Assembly: GCF_029227915.1 (NCBI RefSeq)
Contig: NC_079888.1
Span: 18,392,001 to 18,456,000 of the forward strand
Length of the DNA: 64,000 nucleotides
Direction: 5' to 3'
Source of the DNA: Hydractinia symbiolongicarpus
Taxonomy: Eukaryota > Cnidaria > Hydrozoa > Anthoathecata > Hydractiniidae
Positions within the stretch are counted from its first letter, which is position 1; each line of letters starts with the position of its first letter. The notes under the pieces were generated by a model that had not been told where the DNA came from, did not search any database, and saw only the letters and a list, made by a program, of their open reading frames with translations. Positions 12,341-23,859 of this stretch are shown here, piece by piece. The position numbers were made by a program, and so were the translations under genes.

Positions 12341-12731
12341 AACGATGTTGGGCTAGCTATAGCTAACTGGCTTTAGCAGGTGGGTGCTGCCTTGAGATCT
12401 ACGTTTGTAGCTATCTAAAATCTTAAAATGGTTTGTTTGAGATTTATACATGGCTAGAAAACGTGATGACATGTTCATCTTAACATGTACAAACATACAG
12501 AAGATAAATATTTCTATAGATACAGAACATTTATAAAAGTAAAAGGTCAAAAGGGAACCTATAAACCTGACACCATCATTTCCAAAACAGAATGGCCTTC
12601 CTAGCATGTTTCCGTTCTTTCCGGTAAGTCCGAAATTAAGCTGCGTGAAACCAAAACAAAATCCGTAAAAATCGGATCCTGCGTGAATTTTCCAAATTAA
12701 AGCTGCGCGCCACTCTTTTAAAATAGTATAT

Positions 12732-12996
12732 GGTTCGTTAACAAGTGGTTATTATTATAGAGAAGCGTGTTCGCTATCAGGTGGTTATTCTTATAGAGAT
12801 GTGTTCGCTACCAGGTGCTTATTATTATAGAGATGTGTTCGTTACAAGGTGATTTTTCTTATAGAGATGTGTGTTCGTTACCAGGTGGCTATTATTATAG
12901 AGATGTATTCGTTACCAGGTGGTTATTATAATAGAGATGTGTTCGTTACCAGGTAGTTATTTTTATAGAGATGTCTTCGTTACCAGGTGGTTACTA
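12732..12996. repeat. Tandem array of about eight 33-bp units
   Basis: Each unit has the form GTTCGTTACCAGGTGGTTAT followed by TATTATAGAGATGT, with point differences (Cys/Thr-like base swaps CT/TC and AA/CC) between units. The ATTATAGAGA part is the tail motif of the SINE-like insertion at 11890-12066, so the array probably grew from such a tail. Confidence 0.8.
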
Positions 12997-15761
12997 AGGA
13001 GTTGCTAAGGAGATATAAGCCCCCTGGGGATACAATACAAACAAGATGGGAAAGAAATATCTAACCGTCATTTATGCTGCCAACAACGTCATTAAATTGT
13101 TTCTTTAAGCATCTTTAAATGCCAAATATTCCAAACACGTACCAAGTTTAATGGCATGATATTCAATATTTCTGGAGAATCGGATATTTAACGTCCATTT
13201 AACGTCACATTTAACGTTAAAGTAAGAAAGTTTCATACAAATTTTTTACCATCCCAATGACGTCATTGAATTACAATTTTTCACTGACGGTTTTTAAAGT
13301 GGTTTCACACTTTATTCGCCGTCGTCGAACGAATAAGCGACCATGAATCTGCACATGCACACTATTTTGTCAACCGTCTGGATTTTCCAAGCGGACAATA
13401 CGGGTTTTTAGGCATTCCGATTGGCTTAGCGCTCTTGACGACGGGCCGATATTTTGCAGTATTGCCCGTCGTTAAGATAAATGGTAGCTTAAAATGTAAA
13501 AAAGCACGAAAAACAAGTTTTAAGAAGCATTGGAATTGATATCTAACTCCTGCAATACATTTATCGATAAAAACATTTTCATAGGATAGAAACAAAACAA
13601 TGTCAAGTTTAACAGTTAAAATAACCAGATTCAGCAACATTTCGTCTGGATGCTTCTTCAACATGGCTAGTTAACTAGCTACATTGTCCATAAAAAACGA
13701 TGATCTGATATCCAGTTTTGTTAAAAATACTAAATACAGGGCGACAAAATCATAACAAATACGTCTCCTCTTATTTTTAAATTCTTTCCTTTAGCTTTCT
13801 GGTTACCGAGTCAATAAAAAGCTCGTTGAAGCCCATGTTTTTCTTGGCTTCAATATTCGTTGTAACTATATTTTAGCTGCGCATTCAACTTTAGACATTA
13901 TTCTTACGTGTCGAACATCGTAATGTTTTGTTTACAAAGTTTTATTCTTTAGGGACTTTCCAATTCTAAATGAAATTTTTGTTTTTAGACGAATTTTGAC
14001 CTCGAGTGTTAACAAAAGTAGTGCTAGTGAATTATATTATAAGAATGAGACTCTCCTCAAAAGGTGAATAATAAACTGATAAAAACTCTAGAAGATAGCA
14101 CTTCATTCCTGGAAAAGGAAATCAGAAATAAAATCAACCTGATAAATATTTTGGTACATGCAACGACGAAATCACTACATGTGACGTAGTTGTTGCCAAA
14201 ACCTTTCCAGAGCTTTCAAAACATGAAATTGTTGATGGCAACATTATAAACTTAGCTCTTTATCTCAATAAAAATAAAAACAATGCAAATATATCTGCTT
14301 TGCTATAACGTAGTGACAATAGCAGCGCGAATGACAAAGTTTTAATTGTAAGCGGCCTTTTAAAAGACATAAAATAAATATTAGAATTTATTAACAATAA
14401 CAATGCTAACCCCCCAAAAAAACATTTGAATCGCAGCCAATTGCATTTAAACACAAAGAGAACGTTATTACTGCCTCAAAATTTTAACAAGTTTTAGAAT
14501 TTTTCAGTCTCTTTTGAGGAGATAGCGGCATTTTTAAAGGAAAAAGGGGATTTTATACTTTGACCATACATACACTTATTACTTCAAACAATGAATGTAT
14601 AGGAATTTAGCATTTGATTAAATTGCTTGTGATGTGAAGTGATTTCGTCGTTGCGTATACCAAAATATTATTTTGCCTACAAACACCACTGCCAAAGTAT
14701 AATCTTTGCAACATCCCGGCTGCAGAGTACTGGCAATGACATACAGTTTGTTCAACTGAAGAAAGACTTGAAAACCGACCAATTTACCAATTATTACATC
14801 CAGCGTTGTACTCCTGTGATATCGTTTTTGATAGTGGTCAAAAGTTGGTGTTAAGAGAAATCAGTTGTAAAAGAACTAGCGCCTACGCTGACATGATACT
14901 TATTTCAAATTAGGTTCTAAAAACGTGAGTCAAGCTTACACACACAGCTGAGTCAGAGTTGTTTTTTTGCTGGGTCCATTGACCTAAATCCATTCAATGT
15001 AATGATAACGTCTAACAATATTTCTTTTTCACTGGATTTATGTAAAATTCATACACGCTTAATAACTAGAAGAATATGCATATCCGAAAAAAGCGTTAAA
15101 TTTAATCTTTCAGGGGGTGGTTCACGAATCGAATTGAAAAGCGAATTCGCCGGCGAAAGGTATCTGATCATACACAGTTTTATTTGTTTTCATTTTGCTT
15201 CAAAAAATTCTTCCCGCCAAAAAGTAGAAACAGTTCCCATTTTTTAGCGACGAAATATTCTGCTGTAAACTTTTAGCCAATCAGAACGCAATATCATGTG
15301 TTTTTTTCTCGCAGAAACTCATTACTGGAAAAAATTCTAAAATAACGATCTGGTTTTTAATACCCAAAAGAGTGGTTACATTCAGTATTTCATATTAGCC
15401 CAGTATTTTTTGTTTCAAGTGAAAATCAAAAATATATTTCGCAGCCATTCGCCGCCGAATTCGCCATTATTCACAATTCACTTCATGAAAGGAGTCATTG
15501 AGTGGATACAATTGAAGATTAAATTAAGGATCACAAACTGCTCTCCTTCGCGGTTATTCTTTTTGTCTAGTGTAATATTTAAGTTCATTTAAGTCTTTGT
15601 TTTTTGTCCTCACACACATAAACATTTTCATCGCTATTAGCTTTACCTTTGTGTCACAATTCGACAGCCGTTTTGTAGCGCCTTTAATAACACGACATGT
15701 GAAAAGGGCGATCAAAAAAAGCTGGCTTTAAAAACAATAAAAACACGTAGAAGCTTTAACA
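12997..15761. other. Mostly non-coding; two doubtful coding fragments
   Basis: At 14045-14190 (+) a short frame reads like a coiled-coil retroelement ORF1 piece (KTLEDSTSFLEKEIRNK), followed by stops. At about 13788-13872 (-) a short frame ends with NELFIDSVTRKLKERI and a stop, faintly like the C-terminal helix of a small GTPase. Neither has enough length to support a gene. A TGACGTCA palindrome is at 13258-13265. The remaining sequence shows nothing I can name. Confidence 0.3.
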
Positions 15762-15860
15762 CAACCTCGTCCCCAGTGTCTTGTGACCCCTGAGCCGGTA
15801 CTACGGAGGGGCCACCGATATCTACTTCATCAACAAGACAAAAACATGAGAACGAGGTTG
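15762..15860. mobile_element. 99-bp MITE, CAACCTCG termini, divergent interior
   Basis: It starts CAACCTCGTCCCCAG and ends GAGAACGAGGTTG. The flanks GCTTTAACA (15753-15761) and GCTCTAGAA (15861-15869) match at 6 of 9 positions. Its interior (TGAGCCGGTACTACGGAGG) differs from the copies at 8127 and 12227, so it is a separate subfamily using the same ends. Confidence 0.6.
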
Positions 15861-15869
15861 GCTCTAGAA

Positions 15870-16509
15870 ATTACTCAACCCACTATTTACGTTCGTATTG
15901 ATAAATAAAAATATTATTAACATTTTTGTGTGCAACATATATTTTTATTATTATTTACGTAGACGATGAAGATAAATATAAAAAAAAAATCTTCCTTATA
16001 AACTTTAAATTGTTGAAAACAACATATAAATATAGCACCAAAATATACTCAAATATGTATACTTTGTTGTAACGATTTTTAAACAGAATTATAAAGTAAC
16101 ATTAACTTCAATGACTTCGATAATCAAGGACACTTACGTTCCTGCGATTGAAAAAATAAAAAAAACGGTTGCGGTTGCGGACAATCATCATATAGCAGCC
16201 ATTGCAGAGACAATAGGCTGATTTAATGATGCAGTTTATCTTTCTTTTTAAATTAACTTTAGGCAAGGAAAAATTTTCAAAAATAAAGATTTATTTTCGC
16301 GTAAGATTTTTAGAATTTAGTTTTTTTATTTGCGTGCAGAATTTTTTCAAAAAAAGATTTAAGGAGAGTTTTTTAAAAGAAAAGCCGAAGGGCACCTTTT
16401 TTTATTATTTATTTTTTTTGCGAAAAACCATACATTCAAAACAGAATCTCCACGTTGTTATTCTTTGTTGCTTAACTAAGATTTTTATAAAAAAAAAAAC
16501 AGAAAGTGG
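15870..16509. other. AT-rich sequence downstream of the large repeat-protein gene
   Basis: This lies 3' of the minus-strand gene that ends at 16510 and probably includes its 3' UTR and polyadenylation region. A plus-strand frame at 16226-16513 is Phe/Lys-rich low-complexity and I do not regard it as coding. Confidence 0.4.
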
Positions 16510-19500
16510 CTAAATTGTAGAGATGTTAGATGCATCGTAATTCGCCACTTTTTTCTGAACAGCTTCACTCATTTCAGTGAGGATTTCTTTGCATGCTCCA
16601 GTCAATACTTCATCTAGTTCAGGTCTTTTTCTGGAATTCGAAAGCAACAACAAATATGAACAAATATGAACAAACAAACAATCAAGCAAACAAACAAACA
16701 AACAAACACCAAAACCTTGTGATGAAAGAAACAGCCAAAAGACAAACAAGAAATCAAGCAAACATTAACACAACAGGACTTGACCTGGAAGCAAACAAAC
16801 AAAAAACAAAAAAACATCACAATAGAATAAATAAATAAAAAAGTAAACAAACAAACAACAGGACTTCATATGGAATCAAACAAGCAAGAAACAAATAAAC
16901 ATCACTATGAAATAATAAATAAAAAAATAAACAATCAAACAACAGGACTTCATATGGAAACAAACAAACAAAAAACAAATAAACATCACTATGAAATAAT
17001 AAATGAACAAGTAAACAATAGGACTTTATATGGAAACAAACAAGCAAGAAACAAATAAACATCACAATAGAATAAATAAATAAACAAGTTAACAATCAAA
17101 CAACAGGACTTCATATGGAAACAAACAAGCAAAATCAAATAAACATCACTATGAAAAAATAAATAAACAAGTACACAATCAAACAACAGGACTTCATATG
17201 GAAACAAACGAACAAAAAACAAATAAACATCACTATGAAATAATAAATAAACAAGTAAACAAAAAAACAACAGAACTTCATATGGAAAAACACACGCAAA
17301 AATAAACAAAAAGCAAGCAACGACCAAAAGACAATATATTATTAGTAAGTGGAAAGAAATATAAAAGGGTACTTGAGTAAGAGTAATTTGTAGCCAGAGA
17401 ACCCAAAAGTTAGATTTTCTCGTACCTAATCAATAATTTCACTGCGGTTGCTATGTTAGATACGTCGTTTTTAAATGTCTAAAAGAGTAACAATAATACA
17501 AACAGAAAGTAAATGCGAAATAATAAAGAAAATAGACCATTGTCAATTGTGTGTAACTGCAAGGAATTTTTATACTTTAAAAAAAGACTAAAAGCAATCT
17601 TCTAATTAGAACTGGTTTTGTCATAACCATAAGAAAAAACGTCCACATCAATACCTTGAGGATAATAGACTTTCCTTGTGAACAGCTACCTTCTTTACAG
17701 CTAAAAAATGAGAATTCTTAGAACAATTAAAATAAAGTAATCACCATGAACAGTGAGAAAATAATGAAAACTTATTTGATAGAATATACTGCTACCTTCT
17801 TTCATACGCTATCATAAGCCAATGAAGTTTTGCGAGTCTTCACAGAAGAGTAACTTTCGTTAACGAGTTTTCGCAATGTTAAGTAAATACCATTTTTTCC
17901 TGGGTTTTAAAATTATCACTTAAATTGAAAATTTTTTTTTCAATGTTTGTGACCTTACAATTGCAACTAATTCTGCAAGACATCCCAAAAAAAGTATAAT
18001 GGAGATACCCAAATGCATACAAGATTTATAATTTCAAAGAATTCTCAACAACAGGCAAATAAGCAAACAACCAAACAGACTCATTAACTCAATATTGACA
18101 GTTGTCAACATCAATGCCTTTGAGAGCACTTCGGATAATGCGTTTTCAGATAAGGTGAAACACTTGACTGGCTTCAAGCATGTATAAAATGCCATAGATA
18201 CTGTCAACTATATGATGACAAAGTGTGTCATTAGATTGGAACCAAGGGGCGCTAACAAGAATTTACACAATTACCCAATCCTTTTAAAAATTAATAACTG
18301 AAATCCAGCAAGTCAATTGGCAACTTTTGCAGAATTAAACTCCTTTGCGAATCTTCTCTGTTATTTTTACTCAAATAAGAGAGCATTGATTTTGAAGTAT
18401 TATTTATATTGCTTTTTTCTTTCCTATCTGATCATTTGTTTTTTAATTTGATTAATAATAACAAAAGAAAATAATACCTTGAACTAACTTCTGTTGATAC
18501 AAGATTGTTCTCTACGAGTGAATCGTTTTGTTGTGATGTTTTGGCGTTTTTATTATCAACATCAGTTACCAGAAAATTAGTTTCATTAACCTTATCGCTC
18601 GATTTATCATTGACATTTGCCGTTTTGAGTTTTAGATCTGCTGTCTTGATTTTGAAATCCTCTGTTTCACAACCTGATATACAATCGAGGTCTGTTTTAT
18701 TTTGTATTTCATTTAAGCCATCTTCGATGTCTTTGTTTGCACAACCTAGTTCTTCTGCTCCAGTACAAAAATCTTTGGCTCTACGTGAGAGAAATTTTGT
18801 TTCAGTTCGTAAATCTTTTAATTTATCTCCGATATTAAGAGTTGCAGCTTTACACTGTAGGTATGTCCCTTCATGTCTTATTCCTTTTGGCTCAACTTCT
18901 ATGTTTTTTGTTCTAGAATTCAGTACTATTGTGTCGTTATTAAACTCCTTGATGTTACACGAAAAATTTGTCATTTTAGTTCGTAATATCGTCGATTTAT
19001 CAATGTGTTTCGCTGTTTGGTTTGGTGATCCAGCGCCATTATTTAAACCCCCTGTTGTATCTTTTAATTCATAATTAATTGCCTCATTACTGAAATTTTT
19101 GTCTTTACATGGAATATCTGTTGCTTTACTTTCCAATTCTTCTAATTTATCCTCGATCTCTTCAGGTGTGTGATTTAGTGATATTGCTTCGTTATGAAGA
19201 CATTCTGCTTCACGTAAAAGACTTGTAGCTTCATCCCATGATTCTTTCGGTTTATCTGAGATGTGTTGTTCTGTATCATTTTCTATACTTGACTTGTCAC
19301 GGGAATATTTCGCTCTGCATGGGAGATCGGTCACCCTATTTTGTATAACTCTTGATTTATCGTCAAGGTTTCGCGATCGTGTGTTGTAATAAAAGACTTT
19401 TGCTTTATACAGAAGATCTGTCTTTTCATTTTCTAATTTTTTTATTTTATTTTCGATGTCCTTCGTCGAATTGTTCGATACCTTTGTCTTTTCTTTAAAT

Positions 19501-22500
19501 TCTTCGACTTTAAATTCAACATCTGCTGTTTCACTATGTAATTTTTTTCGTTCATCTTCGATATTTTTGGTTGAATAGTGTAGTTCTCTTGTCCCATTGT
19601 AAAAATCCATGGTTGTAGACGAAAGATCTTTCGTGTCACTTTGTATTTCTTTCGATATATCTGCGAATTTTTTCGTTGCATAATATACTTCTCCTGTTCT
19701 ATTATTAAAATATTTAGCTTTGCACAGAAAATTTGTCGCTTTATTTCGTAAAAATTTTCCTTCATATTCGATATTTCCCGTTGCATGATTTGGTCTTTTT
19801 GTTTCGATATGAGAATCTTTGGGTTTAGGTGAAACATAACCCGTTTCATTTTGTAATTTTCTCAATTTATCTGCGATATTTTTTGTTGCATGTTTCAGTT
19901 TCCATGCCTCATTATAAAAATCTTGGGCTTTGCACAGAAGATCAATCGTTTCACTTCGTAAATCTTTCGAATTATCTTTGATATTTTCCGTTGTTTGATG
20001 TATCACTCTCGATTCATTATGACGGTCTTTGGCTTTACACGGAAGTTCGATCGTTTCATTTCGTAATTCTTTCGATTCTTTAACGATATTTTTCGTTATT
20101 TCGTTGAGTACTCTTGTCTCATTAGGAGACTCTTTCGCTCTACACGGCAGATCAATTGTTTCATTTCGTAATTCTTTCGATTCTTCAACGATATTTTTTG
20201 TTATTTCGTTGAGTACTCTTGTCTCATTAGGAGACTCTTTCGCTCTACACGGCAGATCAATTGTTTCATTTCGTAATTCTTTCGATTCTTCAACGATATT
20301 TTTCGTTATTTCGTTGAGTACTCTTCTCTCATTAGGAGAGTCTTTTGCTCTACACGGCAGATCAATCGATTCATTTCGTAATTCTTCCGATTTATCTCCG
20401 ATATTTTTTGTTGTTTCGTATAGCACACTTTTCTCATTATAAAAAGTTTTAGATTTAATCGAGGGATCTCTTGTTTCATTTCTTAGCTCTTTCAATTTAT
20501 CGGCTATACTTTCTGTTGTATATTTCGCTTTCGTTGTCTCTCCAACAAGATTTCTATTCTCGTTACTATACCAAGCATCGTCCCCTAAATCAATTGCCTT
20601 ATCAGTCAATTTAACAATTTTCTCAATCGCCTTACTACAAAACTTCTTCTCGTGTATCTCATTTTTTGTCGTGTCCATATCGAGGCTACCTTTCGTTCTC
20701 GAGAAAGGCACATTTGCATCACTGCTGTGGGATTCGCTCGCAACAGCTAGACTATCTTTTTGAATATATAAGTCTTGTTCATTTGTTTTTATTAATAGAT
20801 TTGTTTTATCCGGTAGTTTTTGTTTGAGATACGATGTTTCAGTTACAGATGATTGGGTTTTTCTCTTTTGTCGTGGTAAACGCGGTGTATTTGAACGATT
20901 ATATTCTTTAAGTGGGTCAATGGTTTCAATGTTATCAATATGAGCCCCATTTAGGCTACTATACTGCTCATATTCCTTGTTTTTAGCTTGAACAAGGATA
21001 TTGCCATGCTCATTGTCCTTTGCCTTGCATACAAGATCATGACCTTCTGTCTCTTTACATGCATTGCTAGCTATGACAGTACTAAGTTCGTTTTCTTTAG
21101 CGTAAAATTCTTCTTTATCATTATCTGCATTAATTATGCAAGTTCTCTTGCGATTATTCACTTCAGTTCTTCTACCTGAGAAATCACTTTCGTGCTGATA
21201 TTGGTCTGCATTAGCCTGTCTATTGCATGGGCCTTTTTCGTGTTTGGAAAACGGATGAGCTGTACCATTTCCATCTTGCTCCTTCACGTGAGTGCTATTG
21301 GATATATCACTATGTTTGCTCTCCCTGTCAGTTCCTTCGTTGTGTAAAAATATTTTTCCTGATTCATGAGGTTCTGTTGATGTTTTACGAACTTTCACGC
21401 TTCTTTGCGGCGTTCGTCTCGCATAATATTTACGCGGCTTGTTATTCTCTGCTAAATGTTTTCTTTGCTTCTTCTCGAACGAGCGTTCGCGAGAATGTTC
21501 GTTACCGTGCGATCTTTTTAGATTTCGCGGATTGACCATTTCTGTTGTGGCTACGTTGGGTGTCCTATTGCAACTCGTGCTATCAGTTTTCTTTCTATTT
21601 TCGCTGGGTAAAATTGTCTTATATTTTTTAATATGATTATAATGCCCTTTACTTCGAAGTAAGAGTGAAGATTTTCCTAACATGTGCATTAACCCCCGGA
21701 CTTTTGATTTTCTAAGGTCCTCAACCTGTTTCGTAATACTACTCGTTAAATTCAAAGTTTCCATTTTGTTGTTGGTTTTTTGATCAATTGAACCACGACT
21801 TTCACTCGCGTCGTGACGTGTACTCGCGCCTGTAACTTCTCCGTTGTCCTTCTCCACAAAACAATGTTTCGCCGTACATTCGGTACTCGGATTTAAAGAA
21901 TTTCTTGGTAGCGTTTTATCTCTTGTAGAATTAGTCACTAAGAAGTCATGAGGCACGCTCAACTCACTATCCGCCGACTTTTCCCGAATTGTAGTGCTTG
22001 TCGGGGTTATTTCTTGAAATATGACACCTTGCTTATCCTTTTCGGGATTTATTGATAAAGTTTTCGTTTGTGACATATTTTCGAGTTTCTCTGGTTTGTA
22101 AATACTATCAATATTTTTATCATTGTTTACTTTCACCACTGTTGTTTTTTCGCCTTGATTACTTTCTTTTTGTACTTCATCGTCTTGATTATTTTGTTCT
22201 TGATCTCCACCGTTTGGATAAACATGTTCTCGATTTTTATCATTTTGAATATTTTGTTCACTATCGCTTTGATTAATTTGTCGTTGATCTTCATCGATCT
22301 CACCAATTTGATTTTGATCTCCATCATTGAGGTTATTTTGTGCACCACAACTGTCTTTGAGAGATTCACAGTGTGAAATGCACGTATTAGCAGAATCTTG
22401 AAAGTAATCGTGTGCAGTCTCTCTTTTTTCATTATTTTCAACATTAATTGAGCTGTTGCGGGTTCTAACCTTTATGACAGGCGAATAATCTATTTCTTTT

Positions 22501-23356
22501 TTATATATTTCGGGACGTCTATTGCTAAAAAAGTCATTGGGTATAAGATTAGACGTCTTCGGGTCATTTAAATGATGTTTATGAACACTCCCACGTTGAT
22601 GATATCCAGTATTACGATGTTGGTTCTCGTATTCCCGATGCCTTTCCTCATAAAAATTGTCTTTTCGAAAATGGTATATTCTTTCATTTCCATTTAGGCT
22701 CTTTCGATCGAATCTGTTGTACCCGCGACCTCCTAAGAAGTGAGCAAGACATGAATTCAAAAATTATCAAAAGATTCTACAAGTAATATGATCAGTAAAA
22801 AGACACAAAGGGAGAGAATGGTAATTGCGAAGGAGAACATTACTTCTCGGTTAGCTACCCGTCTTAGATACGTGACGCATTTCTAGCAATTAGACAATAG
22901 CAACAACGGTGGAGGGTACCCACTCCTATTAACATGTGACATTACCACATGAATTTAATATTTAAAGTAGCTCTGTAAACAAACTTGAAGTACTCTGATT
23001 ACATTAATTTTCAATCTATGAATTTATTCTATGTGAAATAAAAACAAGCAAAGGTCTAAACATTTGTCCTCACTTCCTCTGTTTGTGAAACTTTCTCGTT
23101 CGAAGCGAAATGTTTCAGTATTTCGGTGTTGATTCGTCACTGGACGGCGCAAGGGCGTAAAATTGCCACGTTGGGGTGGTTTACCAAACTTTGCTCGATT
23201 AATTGGTGGTCGGTTATGTGCCCGTAGTTGAATAGGTTGTCGAAGAGACGTTTGTGAATACTTTTGTCGTAGTGGAGGTCTCAACCGCTGCTGATGCGGT
23301 GGAATATGCTGAGAGTTACTATTAAAACGCACATTCCCATTCGGCCATGGAGGCAT
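16510..23356 (-). CDS. Large repeat protein, about 1552 aa, three predicted exons
   Basis: Predicted exons on the minus strand are 23356-23074, 22732-18478 and 16630-16510. Phases agree at both junctions and the total is 4659 nt including the stop. Exon 1 starts at an ATG and is Arg/Pro/Gln-rich. Joining it to exon 2 makes an RGRGRGY motif, which supports the junction (donor GAA|GTGAGG, acceptor CACTTCTTAG). Exon 2 has an acidic Asp/Gln/Asn tract, basic tracts, then a long run of about 35-residue units carrying the pattern KNI..KELRNET.DL.CKAK. Three of these units are nearly identical in DNA. The last exon follows a 1.85-kb intron (donor CAAG|GTATTA, acceptor TTCCAG) and ends in a short polar helix. 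The units recall coiled-coil or LEA-like repeats, but I do not recognise the family. An additional small exon in the intron cannot be excluded. Confidence 0.75.
16640..17290. repeat. Intronic minisatellite, about 83-bp unit, seven copies
   Basis: The landmark AACAGGACTTCATATGG recurs at about 16857, 16940, 17023, 17102, 17186 and 17268, with a degenerate first copy near 16762. Between landmarks the sequence is AACAAACAAG-rich with a CATCACTATGAAATAATAA block. The array lies within the predicted second intron, directly upstream of the last exon. Long open frames through it on both strands come from the repeat composition and are not genes. Confidence 0.85.
17300..18477. other. Rest of the large intron
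   Basis: This is the intron part between the minisatellite and exon 2 of the repeat-protein gene. Near 17430-17480 a small minus-strand block bounded by TTTTAG and GTACGAG resembles the last exon's C-terminal codons, but including it would put a stop in frame, so I leave it out. Confidence 0.4.
20030..20400 (-). repeat. Coding 105-bp tandem repeat inside exon 2
   Basis: Three units of 105 bp (35 codons) are almost identical in DNA, including silent positions; more divergent units continue on both sides from about 18700 to 20600. Each encodes a KELRNETIDLPCRAK-type segment. The near identity of the central units points to recent unit duplication or gene conversion. Confidence 0.85.
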
Positions 23357-23455
23357 TTTTTATGATAACTATTCTAGAATAAAAAAGCAACTATTTGAAT
23401 GTTTACAAAATCAGGGTTTCATTTAAACTTCTGAGAATTCTAGACGCATTATATA

Positions 23456-23858
23456 GGTGTGAACCCATGGCTGATAAAGCTGTAGGTCTAGACAAACGGC
23501 TGATAACGTTTTAGGTGTAAACCCAGAGCTAATAAAGTTGTAGGTGTAAACCCAGAGCTAATAAAGTTGTAGGTGTAAACCCAGAGCTAATAAAGTTGTA
23601 GGTGTAAACCCAGAGCTAATAACGTTTTAGGTGTAAACCCAGAGCTAATAAAGTTGTAGGTGTAAACCCAGAGCTAATAAAGTTGTAGGTGTAAACCCAG
23701 AGCTAATAAAGTTGTAGGTGTAAACCCAGAGCTAATAAAGTTGTAGGTGTAAACCCAGAGCTAATAAAGTTGTAGGTGTAAACCCAGAGCTAATAAAGTT
23801 GTAGGTGTAAACCCATGGCTGATAAAGTTGCACGTGTAAACCCATGGCTTATAAAGTA
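23456..23858. repeat. 29-bp minisatellite, about 14 copies
   Basis: The unit is GTAGGTGTAAACCCAGAGC followed by TAATAAAGTT. Outer units on both sides carry variants (CCCATGGCTGATAAAG) and the central units are nearly identical. The array ends about 100 bp upstream of the start codon at 23356 of the minus-strand repeat-protein gene, so it sits in that gene's promoter or 5' UTR. Confidence 0.9.
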
Positions 23859-23859
23859 A

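Larger units (their letters stand above)
11257..12520. repeat. Dispersed repeat, copy A, carrying two insertions
   Basis: This segment aligns by eye with 62144-63140 (copy B) through several blocks: AGCCAGG...ACGCCGGGTTAAGCCACAAG at the start, a CAGAACATTAT block, a GTTGTAGCCAAACTGCATT block, and TACATGGCTAGAAAACGTGA near the end. Copy A is longer because two elements sit inside it (11890-12066 and 12227-12340), both absent from copy B. Near the start, CCGGCGT and ACGCCGG can pair with a CAAA loop. No coding frame is shared between copies. Confidence 0.75.

Noticed and set aside
13788-13872. Short minus-strand frame resembling the C-terminal helix of a small GTPase
   Set aside because: Under 30 codons, no G-box motifs nearby and no supporting splice partner.
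16614-17327. Several overlapping hydrophobic frames (FVCFHMKSCCL-type) that look like repeated membrane segments
   Set aside because: They are translations of the AACAAACAA-type intronic minisatellite in several frames and vanish outside it.
17430-17480. Possible small cassette exon between exons 2 and 3 of the repeat-protein gene
   Set aside because: Its splice sites are plausible and its codons resemble the last exon, but in the required phase it introduces a stop.
20029-20442. 137-codon plus-strand frame with a repeated SFRNSFDS pattern
   Set aside because: Shadow of the minus-strand 35-codon coding repeat.
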